Assembly: GCA_026708115.1 (NCBI GenBank)
Contig: JAPOVL010000027.1
Span: forward strand, 36,244-100,243
From: Chloroflexota bacterium
GTDB lineage: Bacteria > Chloroflexota > Anaerolineae > Aggregatilineales > Phototrophicaceae
Length of the DNA: 64,000 nt
Reading direction: 5' to 3'
The notes beneath the pieces are model-generated. The model did no database searches and was not told the origin of the DNA. It saw only the letters and a list, made by a program, of their open reading frames with translations. The position numbers and the translations under genes were made by a program. Of the stretch, positions 54,704 through 63,405 are shown piece by piece (positions within the stretch are counted from its first letter, which is position 1; the number at the start of each line of letters is the position of its first letter).

Positions 54704-54727
54704 GATATACATAAACAGGTGGGTGGC

Positions 54728-55618
54728 ATGAAAGACATTCATATCGCGCTGGTCCAGGGTCACTGGACCGGCGAGCAAGAGACGACCAAAGCGCTGTATC
54801 GGTCTCTGGTAGCGGAAGCCGCGCAGACTGGCGCCGATTTGATTTGCATGCCGGAGTTTACCATCCTGCCCTATTTCCCCGGAGTGCGCGGCGGCGAGGG
54901 CTTTACTTGGGCAGAGCCCTTGCCGGGCGGCGCCTCCGAACAGTTCTTCGGCGCACTGGCGCGCGAGCGCGGCCTCACCATCATCGGCAGCCTGTTTGAG
55001 CGGGACGAATCCGGGCGCTTCTGGGATACGGCTACGGTTCACGGGCCCGACGGAAAACTGGCGCACTACACGCGCAAGATGCACATACCCTCGGGCGAGG
55101 GCTACCACGAGACGGACTATTTCGGGGGAGCGGACGCGTTTCCCGTGCACGACCTGCAAACGGTCAAGCTGGCGGCGCCTACTTGCTACGACCAGTGGTT
55201 TCCCGAATTGGCGCGCATCTATGCCCTGGAAGGGGCTGAGCTGATTGCCTATCCAACCGCCATCGGATCGGAACCAACCGCGGACGACTTCGATTCCGCC
55301 GATGCCTGGCAAACTGTCATGCGCGGTCATGCCGTTGCCAACGGCGTCTTTGTTGCCGCCTGCAATCGCGTCGGCCACGAGAATGCCGTGACCTTCTATG
55401 GCAGCAGCTTTGTCTGCGATCCCCTGGGGAAAGTACTGGCGGGGGCCGGCCGCGACGGCGACGAAGTGATCCATGCTATATTGAAAGCGGATCTGCGCGA
55501 GCAATACCTGGCGCTCTTTCCATTGCTGCATCAACGTCGTCCCCAGCACTACGGTCGTCTGCTGAAAGGCTATGATCCGCCGCCGCCGCAGCGCTGGAAG
55601 GATAAACCGTTGACGTAA
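54728..55618 (+). CDS. AguB-like N-carbamoylputrescine amidase (C-N hydrolase)
   Basis: 296 residues from ATG 54728; longer frames would overlap the oxidase. The nitrilase-family triad is Glu43 (MPEF), Lys117 (YTRKMHIP) and Cys153 (PTCYDQWFPE). CYDQWFPELARIYALEGAEL followed by YPTAIGSEP closely matches N-carbamoylputrescine amidase, which releases putrescine, CO2 and ammonia. Together with potABCD, the GNAT and the amine oxidase this gives a polyamine uptake and breakdown locus. The gene is bracketed by the inverted copies of the 80-bp repeat. No agmatine deiminase gene is in the window. Confidence 0.88.
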   Translation: MKDIHIALVQGHWTGEQETTKALYRSLVAEAAQTGADLICMPEFTILPYFPGVRGGEGFTWAEPLPGGASEQFFGALARERGLTIIGSLFERDESGRFWDTATVHGPDGKLAHYTRKMHIPSGEGYHETDYFGGADAFPVHDLQTVKLAAPTCYDQWFPELARIYALEGAELIAYPTAIGSEPTADDFDSADAWQTVMRGHAVANGVFVAACNRVGHENAVTFYGSSFVCDPLGKVLAGAGRDGDEVIHAILKADLREQYLALFPLLHQRRPQHYGRLLKGYDPPPPQRWKDKPLT

Positions 55619-55621
55619 ACT

Positions 55622-55696
55622 GCGGCGCTCATGTAGCCAGCGGGCTTACTCTTTTGCCCGCGTTCGAAAGGCCTTTTCGCCGCCGCCGAGCGGCTC
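55622..55696 (+). repeat. ~80-bp structured repeat, copy 2
   Basis: Direct-orientation copy. GCGGCGCTCATG at the left, CTTACT in the middle and CCTTTTCGCCGCCGCCGAGC at the right. It ends 24 bases before the PhzF-like start codon. With copy 1 it forms a perfect 25-bp inverted repeat around the amidase gene. Confidence 0.75.
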
Positions 55697-55719
55697 TCCT
55701 AGACACGGAGCTGGACATC

Positions 55720-56601
55720 ATGTCGAGAATAGACTTTTTCATCGTTGACGTCTTCACCATCGGAAGAAAATACACCGGCAACCAATTGGCCGTCTATCTG
55801 GGCGATCCGCCGACGGTCTTGATGCAGCAGTTGGCAAAGGAAATCAACTTTTCAGAAATCACTTTCGTCACATCAAACAGTCCCGAAAACGACGGCTACA
55901 ACGTGAGAATATTCATGCCAGAGGTCGAAGTGCCCTTTGCCGGGCATCCGGTGCTGGGTACCGCATTCGTCATCCGGCGGGAACTCATCGGGGCGGACGT
56001 AAAGCGCGTGAACATTAACCTGGCTGCGGGGCAGATCCCGGTTTCCTTTGCTGACGACGGCGTCATCTGGATGCGACAGAATCAGCCCTCCTTCGGTCAG
56101 CGATTTGCGCCGGCCGATTTAGCGCGCATTCTCAACGTTGAAGAAGAAGATATCGACGCCCGTTTTCCCATTCAGGAGGTGTCAACTGGCCTGCCCTTTG
56201 TGCTTGTGCCGATGACTTCCCTGGATGCGGTCAAGCGTTCACAGGTGAACCTCGATCGTTTGCGCGCCTTGCTGGGTCCGCACGATGCCATTGCGCCGGC
56301 CATCTTCTGTGCCGAGGCGCTTGCTGGCGAGAATGACATCCATGTTCGCGTGCTGGACGATGTCTACGGCGCGCCGGAAGATCCGGCCACAGGCAGCGCC
56401 GGCGGCTGCATCGCCGCATATAGCGTCCAATATGGATATGCGGGCGGCGACCAGGTCAAACTGCGTGCCGAGCAAGGCTACCAGATCGGGCGTCCGTCGC
56501 TGCTTTACCTGGAGGCGCAAAGGAGCGCTGCGGGTATCGACATCCGCGTAGGCGGCCGGGTGGAATTGGTCGCGCAAGGACAACTGGCCGCTGACGATTG
56601 A
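55720..56601 (+). CDS. PhzF family isomerase/epimerase-like protein
   Basis: 293 residues from ATG 55720 (GGAG nine bases upstream). Two diaminopimelate-epimerase-like halves: VFTIGRKYTGNQLAVYLGD and the catalytic Glu in INFSEITFV in the first, and PEDPATGSAGGCIAAY in the second. PhzF-type proteins isomerise by acid/base catalysis with no cofactor; apart from phenazine synthesis, most have unknown substrates. Its place after the amidase suggests a step on a nitrogen compound, but this is inference. Confidence 0.9.
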   Translation: MSRIDFFIVDVFTIGRKYTGNQLAVYLGDPPTVLMQQLAKEINFSEITFVTSNSPENDGYNVRIFMPEVEVPFAGHPVLGTAFVIRRELIGADVKRVNINLAAGQIPVSFADDGVIWMRQNQPSFGQRFAPADLARILNVEEEDIDARFPIQEVSTGLPFVLVPMTSLDAVKRSQVNLDRLRALLGPHDAIAPAIFCAEALAGENDIHVRVLDDVYGAPEDPATGSAGGCIAAYSVQYGYAGGDQVKLRAEQGYQIGRPSLLYLEAQRSAAGIDIRVGGRVELVAQGQLAADD

Positions 56602-56644
56602 TCTCGCCGCCCTCCAACAGCGACCCCAAGCGCTGCTTCGCCGC

Positions 56645-56674
56645 TTGCCGCGCCGGTAGATTTTGCTGTACACT
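56645..56674 (+). promoter_or_regulatory. Candidate promoter before the aldo/keto reductase
   Basis: TTGCCG (56645-56650), 18-base spacer, TACACT (56669-56674). It lies about 39 bases before the ATG at 56713, in the short gap after the PhzF-like gene. Confidence 0.35.
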
Positions 56675-56712
56675 TTTGCGATTCTTGCGAAGAACTGAGA
56701 GGATTGGAAATA

Positions 56713-57684
56713 ATGGAGTACCGTGTTCTTGGGCGTACTGGTGTGAAAGTCTCGCCGCTCTGCTTTGGCACCATGTCCTTTGGCGATATCGCAGACGAAG
56801 CTGAATCGGCGCGCATGTTCAACCGCTGCCGCGAAGTCGGCATCAATTTCTTCGACTGCGCCAATGTCTATGCCGGCGGTCGTTCGGAGGAGATCCTGGG
56901 CGATCTGATCGCCGATTGCCGAGACGAGATCGTTCTGACGACCAAGGTCGTTTCGGGTACCGGACCAGACATCAACCAGGGCGGGGCTTCCCGCCGGCAT
57001 ATCCAGATCGCCGTCGAAGACAGCTTGCGGCGGCTCAAGACCGACCGCATCGATGTTTACTTCCTGCATCACTACGACGCCGATACGCCGGTCCAGGAAA
57101 CGCTGCGCGCCTTGGACGACCTGGTTAGGCAGGGAAAGATCCTCTATCCGGCCGTGAGCAACTGGTCGGCCTGGCAGGTGATGAAGGCCCAGGGCATCGC
57201 CAAATACGAAGGCCTGGCGCGCATAGAATGCCTCCAGCCCATGTACAACCTGGTCAAGCGACAAGCCGAAGTAGAGATCCTGCCGCTGGCGCTGGAAGAG
57301 CAGATCGGCGTCATTCCCTACAGCCCTTTGGGAGGCGGACTGTTAACGGGCAAGTACAGTCCCGACGCCAGGCCCGATTCCGGACGCCTGATCGAGAACC
57401 AGATGTACGTCAAACGCTATGGCGTGGCTGATTACTTTCAGACCGCTGCGGATTTCAGCGCGCACGCGGCGGAACGCGGCGTCCATCCCGCTACCTTGGC
57501 GGTCGCCTGGGTGATGGCGAATCCGGCCATTACGGCGCCGATCATTGGCGCGCGCAACCTGCGCCAGTTGGAGGCCTCTCTGGCCGCGCTTGATGTGGAC
57601 ATGACCGACGAGCGCTACGCGCGGATTGCGGCGCTATCGCCCGCGCCCCCGCCCGCCCATGACCGTTTGGAGGAAGTTGTCTAA
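56713..57684 (+). CDS. Aldo/keto reductase
   Basis: 323 residues from ATG 56713 (AGAGGA upstream). (beta/alpha)8 NADPH enzyme with the tetrad Asp and Tyr in FDCANVYAGG, Lys in LTTKVV and His in YFLHHYD. The C-terminal cofactor-binding region is near TAPIIGARNLRQLEAS. It might reduce the aldehyde made by the amine oxidase, given the locus, but it has its own candidate promoter and the family is broad. Confidence 0.92.
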   Translation: MEYRVLGRTGVKVSPLCFGTMSFGDIADEAESARMFNRCREVGINFFDCANVYAGGRSEEILGDLIADCRDEIVLTTKVVSGTGPDINQGGASRRHIQIAVEDSLRRLKTDRIDVYFLHHYDADTPVQETLRALDDLVRQGKILYPAVSNWSAWQVMKAQGIAKYEGLARIECLQPMYNLVKRQAEVEILPLALEEQIGVIPYSPLGGGLLTGKYSPDARPDSGRLIENQMYVKRYGVADYFQTAADFSAHAAERGVHPATLAVAWVMANPAITAPIIGARNLRQLEASLAALDVDMTDERYARIAALSPAPPPAHDRLEEVV

Positions 57685-57718
57685 GGGCCGCAGCGCCACT
57701 TCGTAACTCCTTTCAACG

Positions 57719-57808
57719 AACCCGCTTGCTCGCAAATGGAAACGGCTTGTTTTTTTGTGGGAGCGCGAGTTTCATGTGAACAATTCGCTGTCGCCGAGCG
57801 GCTGTGTT
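57719..57808 (+). repeat. ~80-bp structured repeat, copy 3
   Basis: Contains GGCTTGTTTTTTTGTGGGAG, CGCGAG and GCCGAGCGGCTGTGTT. It aligns over its length with 63406-63495 and ends 37 bases before the ATG of the DUF4013-like gene. It follows the aldo/keto reductase stop by 34 bases, so it could also act as its 3' element. Confidence 0.75.
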
Positions 57809-57844
57809 AAAATAACTGGCATAGTAGTAGAAAAGAGAGACACA

Positions 57845-58714
57845 ATGGACTTCACTCGCGCATTCAAATACCCCTTCCACAACAGCGCCAAGGTCATCAG
57901 CATCGTCTTGGTCTTGACGATTCTGTTCACCTTTTGCATCGCGCTCATCGCCAGCTCGCATGACTGGTCCTCCTACCTTCAGTTGATAGGCTACCACGAA
58001 GCGCTGGATAGCGTTAACGAGCTTGACGAGCCGGGTTCGGGCGCCGTCCTGGGCATGCTGGGATTGATGGCTGTCATGGTGTTTGAAGGCTTCTGGCTGA
58101 GCGGCTACAGCGTCGAAGTGATACGCGCGATCATGAACAACTACGATACCATGCCCGGCATCGAGATTGGCGCAAACCTGCGCAAGGGCTTCTGGCTCTT
58201 TCTCTCCGGTCTCTGGTACGCCATCGTGTCGCTCTTCCTGGGCGTCGTGCTCTGGCTCCTCGTCGGCATCTTTTCCAAGCTGTCGTTCCTGTTGGGCAGC
58301 ATTGCGTCGATTGGGGCAATTATCCTGGCCATTGCCTACATTTTTCTGGCGGGCTGGGCATACTTTGTCGGTGTGGCTCGCTATGCCTGGGATGGTGACA
58401 GATCGGCCCTATATGCAATCCGGCATAATATGCGCATCGCGCGCGAACATCGCGGGCCCTCGATGCGATTGAGCGCATTTATGATCGCGCTCTTTCTCAT
58501 ATATGCGATCGCGAGGTGGATTGTTGAAACTGCCATCGGCGGATTTATTGGGCCGGACATCGTCGTCGCGGCGGTCATTACCTTCATAACCTATTATGCC
58601 TTCAACCTGTTCCAGCATTTTTCCACACAGCATTTGATCGCTCAGTACGCCTTGGAAATTGGTATCGGCGGTCAACACGAGTTTGACAAAGACAAGGTTG
58701 ATTACATTCAGTAG
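57845..58714 (+). CDS. DUF4013-like membrane protein
   Basis: 289 residues from ATG 57845 (GAGAG upstream). The N terminus MDFTRAFKYPFHNSAKVISI followed by about six membrane segments is the DUF4013 layout; GYSVEVIRAIMNN and GFWLFLSGLWY are family-like. The function of this family is unknown; a general membrane-protein role is all that can be said. It is followed by the convergent SRPBCC gene. Confidence 0.78.
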   Translation: MDFTRAFKYPFHNSAKVISIVLVLTILFTFCIALIASSHDWSSYLQLIGYHEALDSVNELDEPGSGAVLGMLGLMAVMVFEGFWLSGYSVEVIRAIMNNYDTMPGIEIGANLRKGFWLFLSGLWYAIVSLFLGVVLWLLVGIFSKLSFLLGSIASIGAIILAIAYIFLAGWAYFVGVARYAWDGDRSALYAIRHNMRIAREHRGPSMRLSAFMIALFLIYAIARWIVETAIGGFIGPDIVVAAVITFITYYAFNLFQHFSTQHLIAQYALEIGIGGQHEFDKDKVDYIQ

Positions 58715-58786
58715 CATCCGATCCTAAAGCGCTTTAAGAGAATAGACGTTGTGGCGCTCGCTTTCTAGCACAACCGGCGACGCGCC

Positions 58787-59233
58787 TCAACCCGACTTGC
58801 GATCCCCATGGGAATCGAGGACCTGCTTGAGATTTGACAATTCTCTTTGCAGGACGCCCTTTAAGGTCAAATTGAAAAATAATCCGAACCAGAACATCCA
58901 GCGGGTGCGGATGTCAAGCGTTTCCCTGACGTTGGTCTGTTGACCGCGGTGCTCGAAGGTGATCGTCGAAATGAAGGGGAAACCCCAGTAGGAACCCTTG
59001 AGTTCGATCTTCTTGTTCCGCTCAAAGTCGGTTACATCGCTGTTCACGAATCCCTTGCGACCGACGATACGACGCGTCATGGCCACCATCGTCCCGGCGC
59101 GGATGGGATTGCCGCTCGTGATGCCAACTCCCTGCACATTGCGCCAATGGACTTCGTTGTTGAAGTCGCCAACATATTGAAAGACCTGAAACACCGGGCG
59201 GTTTATCAGGATCTGGTTTTCGAATCTCGGCAT
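58787..59233 (-). CDS. SRPBCC (START-like) family protein
   Basis: 148 residues with the START/polyketide-cyclase pattern: an N-terminal strand INRPVFQVFQYVGDFNNEVHW and a C-terminal long helix. The sequence WRNVQGVGITSGNPIRAGT is typical of Polyketide_cyc2 proteins. They bind lipids or small hydrophobic molecules; the ligand is unknown. No signal peptide. It lies 197 bases from the cdsA gene end, a gap with no recognised feature. Confidence 0.8.
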   Translation of the reverse strand: MPRFENQILINRPVFQVFQYVGDFNNEVHWRNVQGVGITSGNPIRAGTMVAMTRRIVGRKGFVNSDVTDFERNKKIELKGSYWGFPFISTITFEHRGQQTNVRETLDIRTRWMFWFGLFFNLTLKGVLQRELSNLKQVLDSHGDRKSG

Positions 59234-59430
59234 GAACTACCTACTTCCGCTCTGGCAACAGCCCCGACACAGATCCGGCCGCGCAAGAACTTCTTGCGCG
59301 CAAATCGCTCCTGATCGGTCAGGCCAGGACTGCGCCATATTATAACTTGACAAGCGCCAGTCTGCAAAGCGCGACGGCTACGCGCAACACCTTGGCGCGA
59401 TATCCCTGACGCCATGATTGGCGCCCGCAT

Positions 59431-60282
59431 TTAGACGATGCCAATAACCAGAAGATAGAGGAAGACCCAGGTTGTCACCCAAAGCAGGGCATCTATCCGA
59501 TCCAGCACCCCGCCGTGCCCGGGGAATAGATTCAGCCCTTCAACGAAACTGTCCTTGACGCGGAAAGACCGCTTTAGCGCCGACTCAAACAAGTCGCCGC
59601 TTACGGCGATGAAAGGACCGACAACGATCATCGGGATCAAGATCGGCTCGAATGCGCCGGCAACGATCAAGATGCCAAATGCCGGGATCCAGGCGCCCAG
59701 GATGCCGCCGATGGCCCCCTCCACCGTCTTATTGGGGGAAATCAGCGGCGCCAGCTTGGTTTTGCCGAAAACCCGCCCAGCGACATAGGCGAAACTGTCG
59801 GTGCCCCAGGTAATGGCAAAGACCACAAATAGCCACATCAAGCCGTCCGGTTGAATGTTGCGCAGACTGAGCAAGAACGCTGTCGGAAAGGAAATATAGA
59901 TGATGCCGCACAATGTCGTGCCCACTTGCGCCAGGGCCAGTACCAAGTCAGCTGGCCGGCGATATATCTCCAAAAGAAGCGTCAGGACTGCGCAGGCAGC
60001 TATGGCAATCTGCCACAGCTGATCCTGGCCAAAATAGAAACCCAGTGCGATTGCGATACCGGTAGGGATGCCAGTCAACGAACTGCCTTGCATCCTGGTA
60101 TCCTTTTCCATGACGTAGAATTCCAGCATGCCGATGCACATGACTGGCAATGTGAAAAACAGAAATATCAAATCGCCAAAAAGGGATGCCGCGACCGCTA
60201 CCGGGAGGAGGACACTTGCCGTGATGATTCGCAAACGCAAATTCGCGGCTTGCGCTGTACTGACAGCAGTCCTGTCACTCAT
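59431..60282 (-). CDS. cdsA: Phosphatidate cytidylyltransferase
   Basis: 283 residues from ATG 60282. About seven to eight membrane segments. The C-terminal signature GDLFESALKRSFRVKDSF and PGHGGVLDRIDALLW is the CDP-alcohol synthase motif with its catalytic Asp residues, and PNKTVEGAIGGILGA is the preceding conserved loop. It makes CDP-diacylglycerol, the precursor of acidic phospholipids. It is divergent from the kinase gene over a 251-base gap. None of its usual partners (uppS, frr, dxr) is in the window. Confidence 0.92.
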   Translation of the reverse strand: MSDRTAVSTAQAANLRLRIITASVLLPVAVAASLFGDLIFLFFTLPVMCIGMLEFYVMEKDTRMQGSSLTGIPTGIAIALGFYFGQDQLWQIAIAACAVLTLLLEIYRRPADLVLALAQVGTTLCGIIYISFPTAFLLSLRNIQPDGLMWLFVVFAITWGTDSFAYVAGRVFGKTKLAPLISPNKTVEGAIGGILGAWIPAFGILIVAGAFEPILIPMIVVGPFIAVSGDLFESALKRSFRVKDSFVEGLNLFPGHGGVLDRIDALLWVTTWVFLYLLVIGIV

Positions 60283-60436
60283 GATGACAAAACTCTCAAC
60301 GAGCCAAACGTCATGCTGAATTCTCAACTTATTGTAGCATTTCTTGTCAAGATTTTGACCTTGAATGCCCGATGTTTTGTAGGTATTAGCTAACTTGAGC
60401 GCGCATGCCAGAAATACGCTGCCCTGTCCTCAGAGT

Positions 60437-60465
60437 TTGATAGCAGTTAGCGCATGGCATATAAT
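60437..60465 (+). promoter_or_regulatory. Strong sigma70-type promoter of the kinase gene
   Basis: TTGATA (60437-60442), 17-base spacer, TATAAT (60460-60465). Transcription would begin near 60472, about 62 bases before the kinase start. It is one of the two best promoter matches in the window. Confidence 0.65.
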
Positions 60466-60533
60466 CTGATGGGCTCCGCGAACTGTGTTTAACGCGAACG
60501 CTAGTCCTAGTCAAAAGCGGCAGCCATGCTGCG

Positions 60534-62777
60534 ATGGCGAAACCAATGTCTGAAGATCTTATCGGCAAGGCAGTCAACGGTTACGAAATCTTGCGCCAGG
60601 TCGGCTATGGCGGCATGGCCACGGTATACCTGGCGCGCCAGCAATCCATGAACCGCAATGTGGCCCTCAAGTTTCTGCCCAGCAACTTCATCCAGGACGA
60701 TATGTATTTGCAGCGCTTCGAGCGCGAAGTCAAAATCGTCGCCCAATTGGAACACCGCAATATCGTGCCTGTCTACGACTATGGCGAGCATGAGGGACAG
60801 CCCTATATCGTCATGCGCTATATGTCGTCGGGGTCGGTTGAAGACCTCCTGGCCAAAGGCAAAATCTCGATCGATCGCGTCCTGGCTATTGCCGAGCAGA
60901 TCGCCTCCGCCCTCGACTATGCCCACCATAATGGCATACTGCATCGCGATCTCAAGCCCAGCAACATCTTGCTCGACGACGGCGGCGGCGCTTTCATCAC
61001 CGATTTTGGCATCGCCCGTATCCTGGGCGAGCGCAGCAGCACGCTCACGACGCAAGGCGTCGTCGGCACGCCCAGTTATATGTCCCCGGAACAAGCGCGC
61101 GGCGAGGGGCTCGACGGCCGCAGCAACATCTATTCGCTGGGCGTCATGCTCTTCGAGATGATCTGCGGCCGCCGGCCTTTCGAGAGCGACACGCCCTACG
61201 GCATCGTGGTGATGCACGTAACGGCGCCTCCGCCCTCGCTGCGCGATTTTGAAACGTCCATCTCGGCTGCGGTTGACAAAGTCATACTCCGCGCCCTGAG
61301 CAAACAACCTGATCAGCGACCGCCTACTGCCAGCGCGCTGGCTGCTGCCTTGCGCAAGGCGGTAGATCACCCGGGGCACGCAACAGACACTGAACCAAGT
61401 ATGCCGCCGATCGAAAAACCGGCCTCGAGTCCAGGTCTGGAGCCGGACCTTGCCCCCCAGTTGCCGGCAAGCTTAGCCAATGGGCTGACGGAAGCGGCGG
61501 AAGCGCCGCCCTTGCAGCGCGCGGCCTTCGCGGAAGGGGCGCGGCCAAGACGCGGACCCGCGGGCATGTTGAAGGGCATGCTGGCAGGCGGCGCTGTCGG
61601 ATGCGCGCTATTGGGGCTTCTGCTCGGCCTTGGACTCTTGCTGCTCGTGGCTATGTCTGGCGGCCTTGGATCTATCGCAGAAGAGGCGCCGGCGCCCCCG
61701 CCCGTTCGCGTCATCACAGCGGCCGAAGTCCAGCCGACGGCTGACAGCCCGCCAGCGACCGTTGCATTTGATCTTGCGCTGGATCCTGCCGGGGGAACTC
61801 GCCAAGCCTGGAACGCGGCTGCTGCAGCGACAATCGAAGCCGATTCGCTCGCGCGCGCGCAGCTTGCGCCCACTTCTGCGGGGCTCGGCCAACCGATCGG
61901 CTCAACCAATAGACTTCGGCTAAACGCGGCGCTGGACGGCGTCACTGGCAAGCTCGTCTATTTCGGGGAGCGTCCGGCAGACGACGCAGACGAAACATCC
62001 TTCGAGATCTTGGCCAAGGACCTGGAGACCTGGCAAGACACCTTTCTGACCCTGGACATCGCCGACAGCACCTATCCGCAGCCTTCCCCGGACGGGCGCT
62101 GGATCGCTTTCCAATCGGATAGGGACGGCGACTTCGAGATATTTGTGACCAACGTCTTGGGCGGCCAGCTGCGCCAGATCACGCGCAATGCCGTCTGGGA
62201 TCGCTTGCCAGCCTGGTCGCCGGACAGCCAATGGATCGTGTATTCGTCGGATGTCCGCGGCGATCAAAGCTTCGATCTGTACCGGGTGCGCCCGGACGGT
62301 AGCGACGCGCAGCTTGTCTATAGCGATGGTCATCGCAACAGCCATGCCCGCTTTAGCCCGGACGGCGACTCCCTCGTGTTTACTTCGGGGCCAGGCGTCC
62401 GCGATGCCACGACTTGGGAGATTCGATTGTTGAACCTGCGCAGCAACGAAAGCACTCTCCTTACCGAAAACAATAACCGTGACGCCTCCCCCACCTTCAG
62501 CCCGGACGGCAAACGCATCTTGTACGTGTCTGCCGTCGGCGGCAGCCGCGTTGTCGCCAGCATGACCGTCGACGGCCGGGAGCGTGAATTGCTCTATACG
62601 GGGCCCGGAACCGCTTGGTCCGCGAATTATAGCCCCGACGGCAAATTCATCGTCGTGACAGCAACCTACGATGGCGAAGATCAGTTGTTCTTGATGACTG
62701 CTGACGGCGGTAACCTGCAGCAAATCACGAACTCGGGCGGGGCCTTCGCATCCTGGATTCCTCCCCTCCAGCGTTGA
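60534..62777 (+). CDS. Receptor-type Ser/Thr protein kinase with extracellular PD40 propeller
   Basis: 747 residues. The kinase domain (~10-275) has the glycine loop YGGMATVYLA, Lys46 (VALKFL), HRDLKPSN (137-144) and DFG (157-159), so it should be active. A variable linker with Pro/Ala stretches leads to one membrane segment at about 345-375 (GGAVGCALLGLLLGLGLLLL). The external part (~430-747) has TolB/PD40 repeats (YPQPSPDGRWIAFQSD, LPAWSPDSQWIVYSSD, HARFSPDGDSLVFTS, SPTFSPDGKRILYVS, SANYSPDGKFIVVT). No PASTA repeats. No phosphatase gene neighbours it; the ligand is unknown. Confidence 0.93.
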   Translation: MAKPMSEDLIGKAVNGYEILRQVGYGGMATVYLARQQSMNRNVALKFLPSNFIQDDMYLQRFEREVKIVAQLEHRNIVPVYDYGEHEGQPYIVMRYMSSGSVEDLLAKGKISIDRVLAIAEQIASALDYAHHNGILHRDLKPSNILLDDGGGAFITDFGIARILGERSSTLTTQGVVGTPSYMSPEQARGEGLDGRSNIYSLGVMLFEMICGRRPFESDTPYGIVVMHVTAPPPSLRDFETSISAAVDKVILRALSKQPDQRPPTASALAAALRKAVDHPGHATDTEPSMPPIEKPASSPGLEPDLAPQLPASLANGLTEAAEAPPLQRAAFAEGARPRRGPAGMLKGMLAGGAVGCALLGLLLGLGLLLLVAMSGGLGSIAEEAPAPPPVRVITAAEVQPTADSPPATVAFDLALDPAGGTRQAWNAAAAATIEADSLARAQLAPTSAGLGQPIGSTNRLRLNAALDGVTGKLVYFGERPADDADETSFEILAKDLETWQDTFLTLDIADSTYPQPSPDGRWIAFQSDRDGDFEIFVTNVLGGQLRQITRNAVWDRLPAWSPDSQWIVYSSDVRGDQSFDLYRVRPDGSDAQLVYSDGHRNSHARFSPDGDSLVFTSGPGVRDATTWEIRLLNLRSNESTLLTENNNRDASPTFSPDGKRILYVSAVGGSRVVASMTVDGRERELLYTGPGTAWSANYSPDGKFIVVTATYDGEDQLFLMTADGGNLQQITNSGGAFASWIPPLQR

Positions 62778-62852
62778 CGACAAGTCAGAAAGACTTGACA
62801 GCCCGTGCCTCGCATCGCAACGGCGCCAACGACTCGCCCCTCGGCGACCTGC

Positions 62853-63230
62853 TGTGTCGGCGGGCAGTGTCGGCGGGCAGTGTCTACGCGCCCCACGCAA
62901 CCTATGCGCACCGACCCCTACAAGCTTCATTTACCTCGAAACCCGTAGGGGCGAGCCTCGGCTCGCCCGAAACACTCCCCCTACAATCACATCAAACACT
63001 GTACGGGCGACCAACCCGCTGTGTCGGCGGGCAGTGTCTACGCGCCCTACGCGCCCTACGCGCCCTACGCGCCCCAACCCCTACAAGCTTCATCCACGTC
63101 GAAACCGGTAGGGGCGACTCGCTGAGTCGCCCGAAACACTCCCCCTACAATCACATCGAACACTGTACGGGCGACCAACCCGCTGTGTCGGCGGGCGGTG
63201 TCTACGCGCCCTACGCGCCCTACGCGCACC
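62853..63230. repeat. Tandem ~165-bp imperfect repeat
   Basis: TGTGTCGGCGGGC begins units at 62853, 63020 and 63184, i.e. periods of 167 and 164. Each full unit carries GCAGTGTCTACGCGCC, CCCTACAAGCTTCAT, a GTAGGGGCGA...TCGCCC palindrome, GAAACACTCCCCCTACAATC and CACTGTACGGGCGACC. Within the second unit CCCTACGCG is repeated four times (63046 onward). Parts recur at 26201-26283. Confidence 0.8.
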
Positions 63231-63246
63231 CCTTGTGGGATTTCCG

Positions 63247-63335
63247 CCCCCGCTTAGCGGGGGGACCGAGGGGGCAAGGGGCCGGGGGGTGAGGGCTGCA
63301 AAAACAACTGCAAACAATACAGTACCGGACAAGCC
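63247..63335. repeat. Composite intergenic repeat, copy 2
   Basis: Perfect 7-bp hairpin CCCCCGC-TTA-GCGGGGG (63247-63263), the 17-base block at 63279-63295 identical to 49519-49535, and the 16-base block at 63320-63335 identical to 49561-49576. The hairpin sequences differ between copies while the structure and flanking blocks are kept. Confidence 0.75.
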
Positions 63336-63405
63336 CTACAGTTCGTTGCTTTAGCAAAACTTGCATGACTTGCCTGCGCCTACTTCTGTGTCCTCTTTTT
63401 TAATA

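Noticed and set aside
54224..55618. A 464-residue form of the amidase extending into the amine oxidase gene
   Set aside because: The extra part is an out-of-frame translation of the oxidase; nitrilase homology begins at the ATG at 54728.
62853..63230. Possible CRISPR array
   Set aside because: Units are ~165 bp with related, not unique, intervening sequence; no short direct repeats with regular 30-40 base spacers and no cas genes.
62774..63292. Open frame of ~172 residues in the repeat region
   Set aside because: It is a translation of tandem repeats (RALRALRAL, YAPYAPYA) with no ribosome site or family resemblance.
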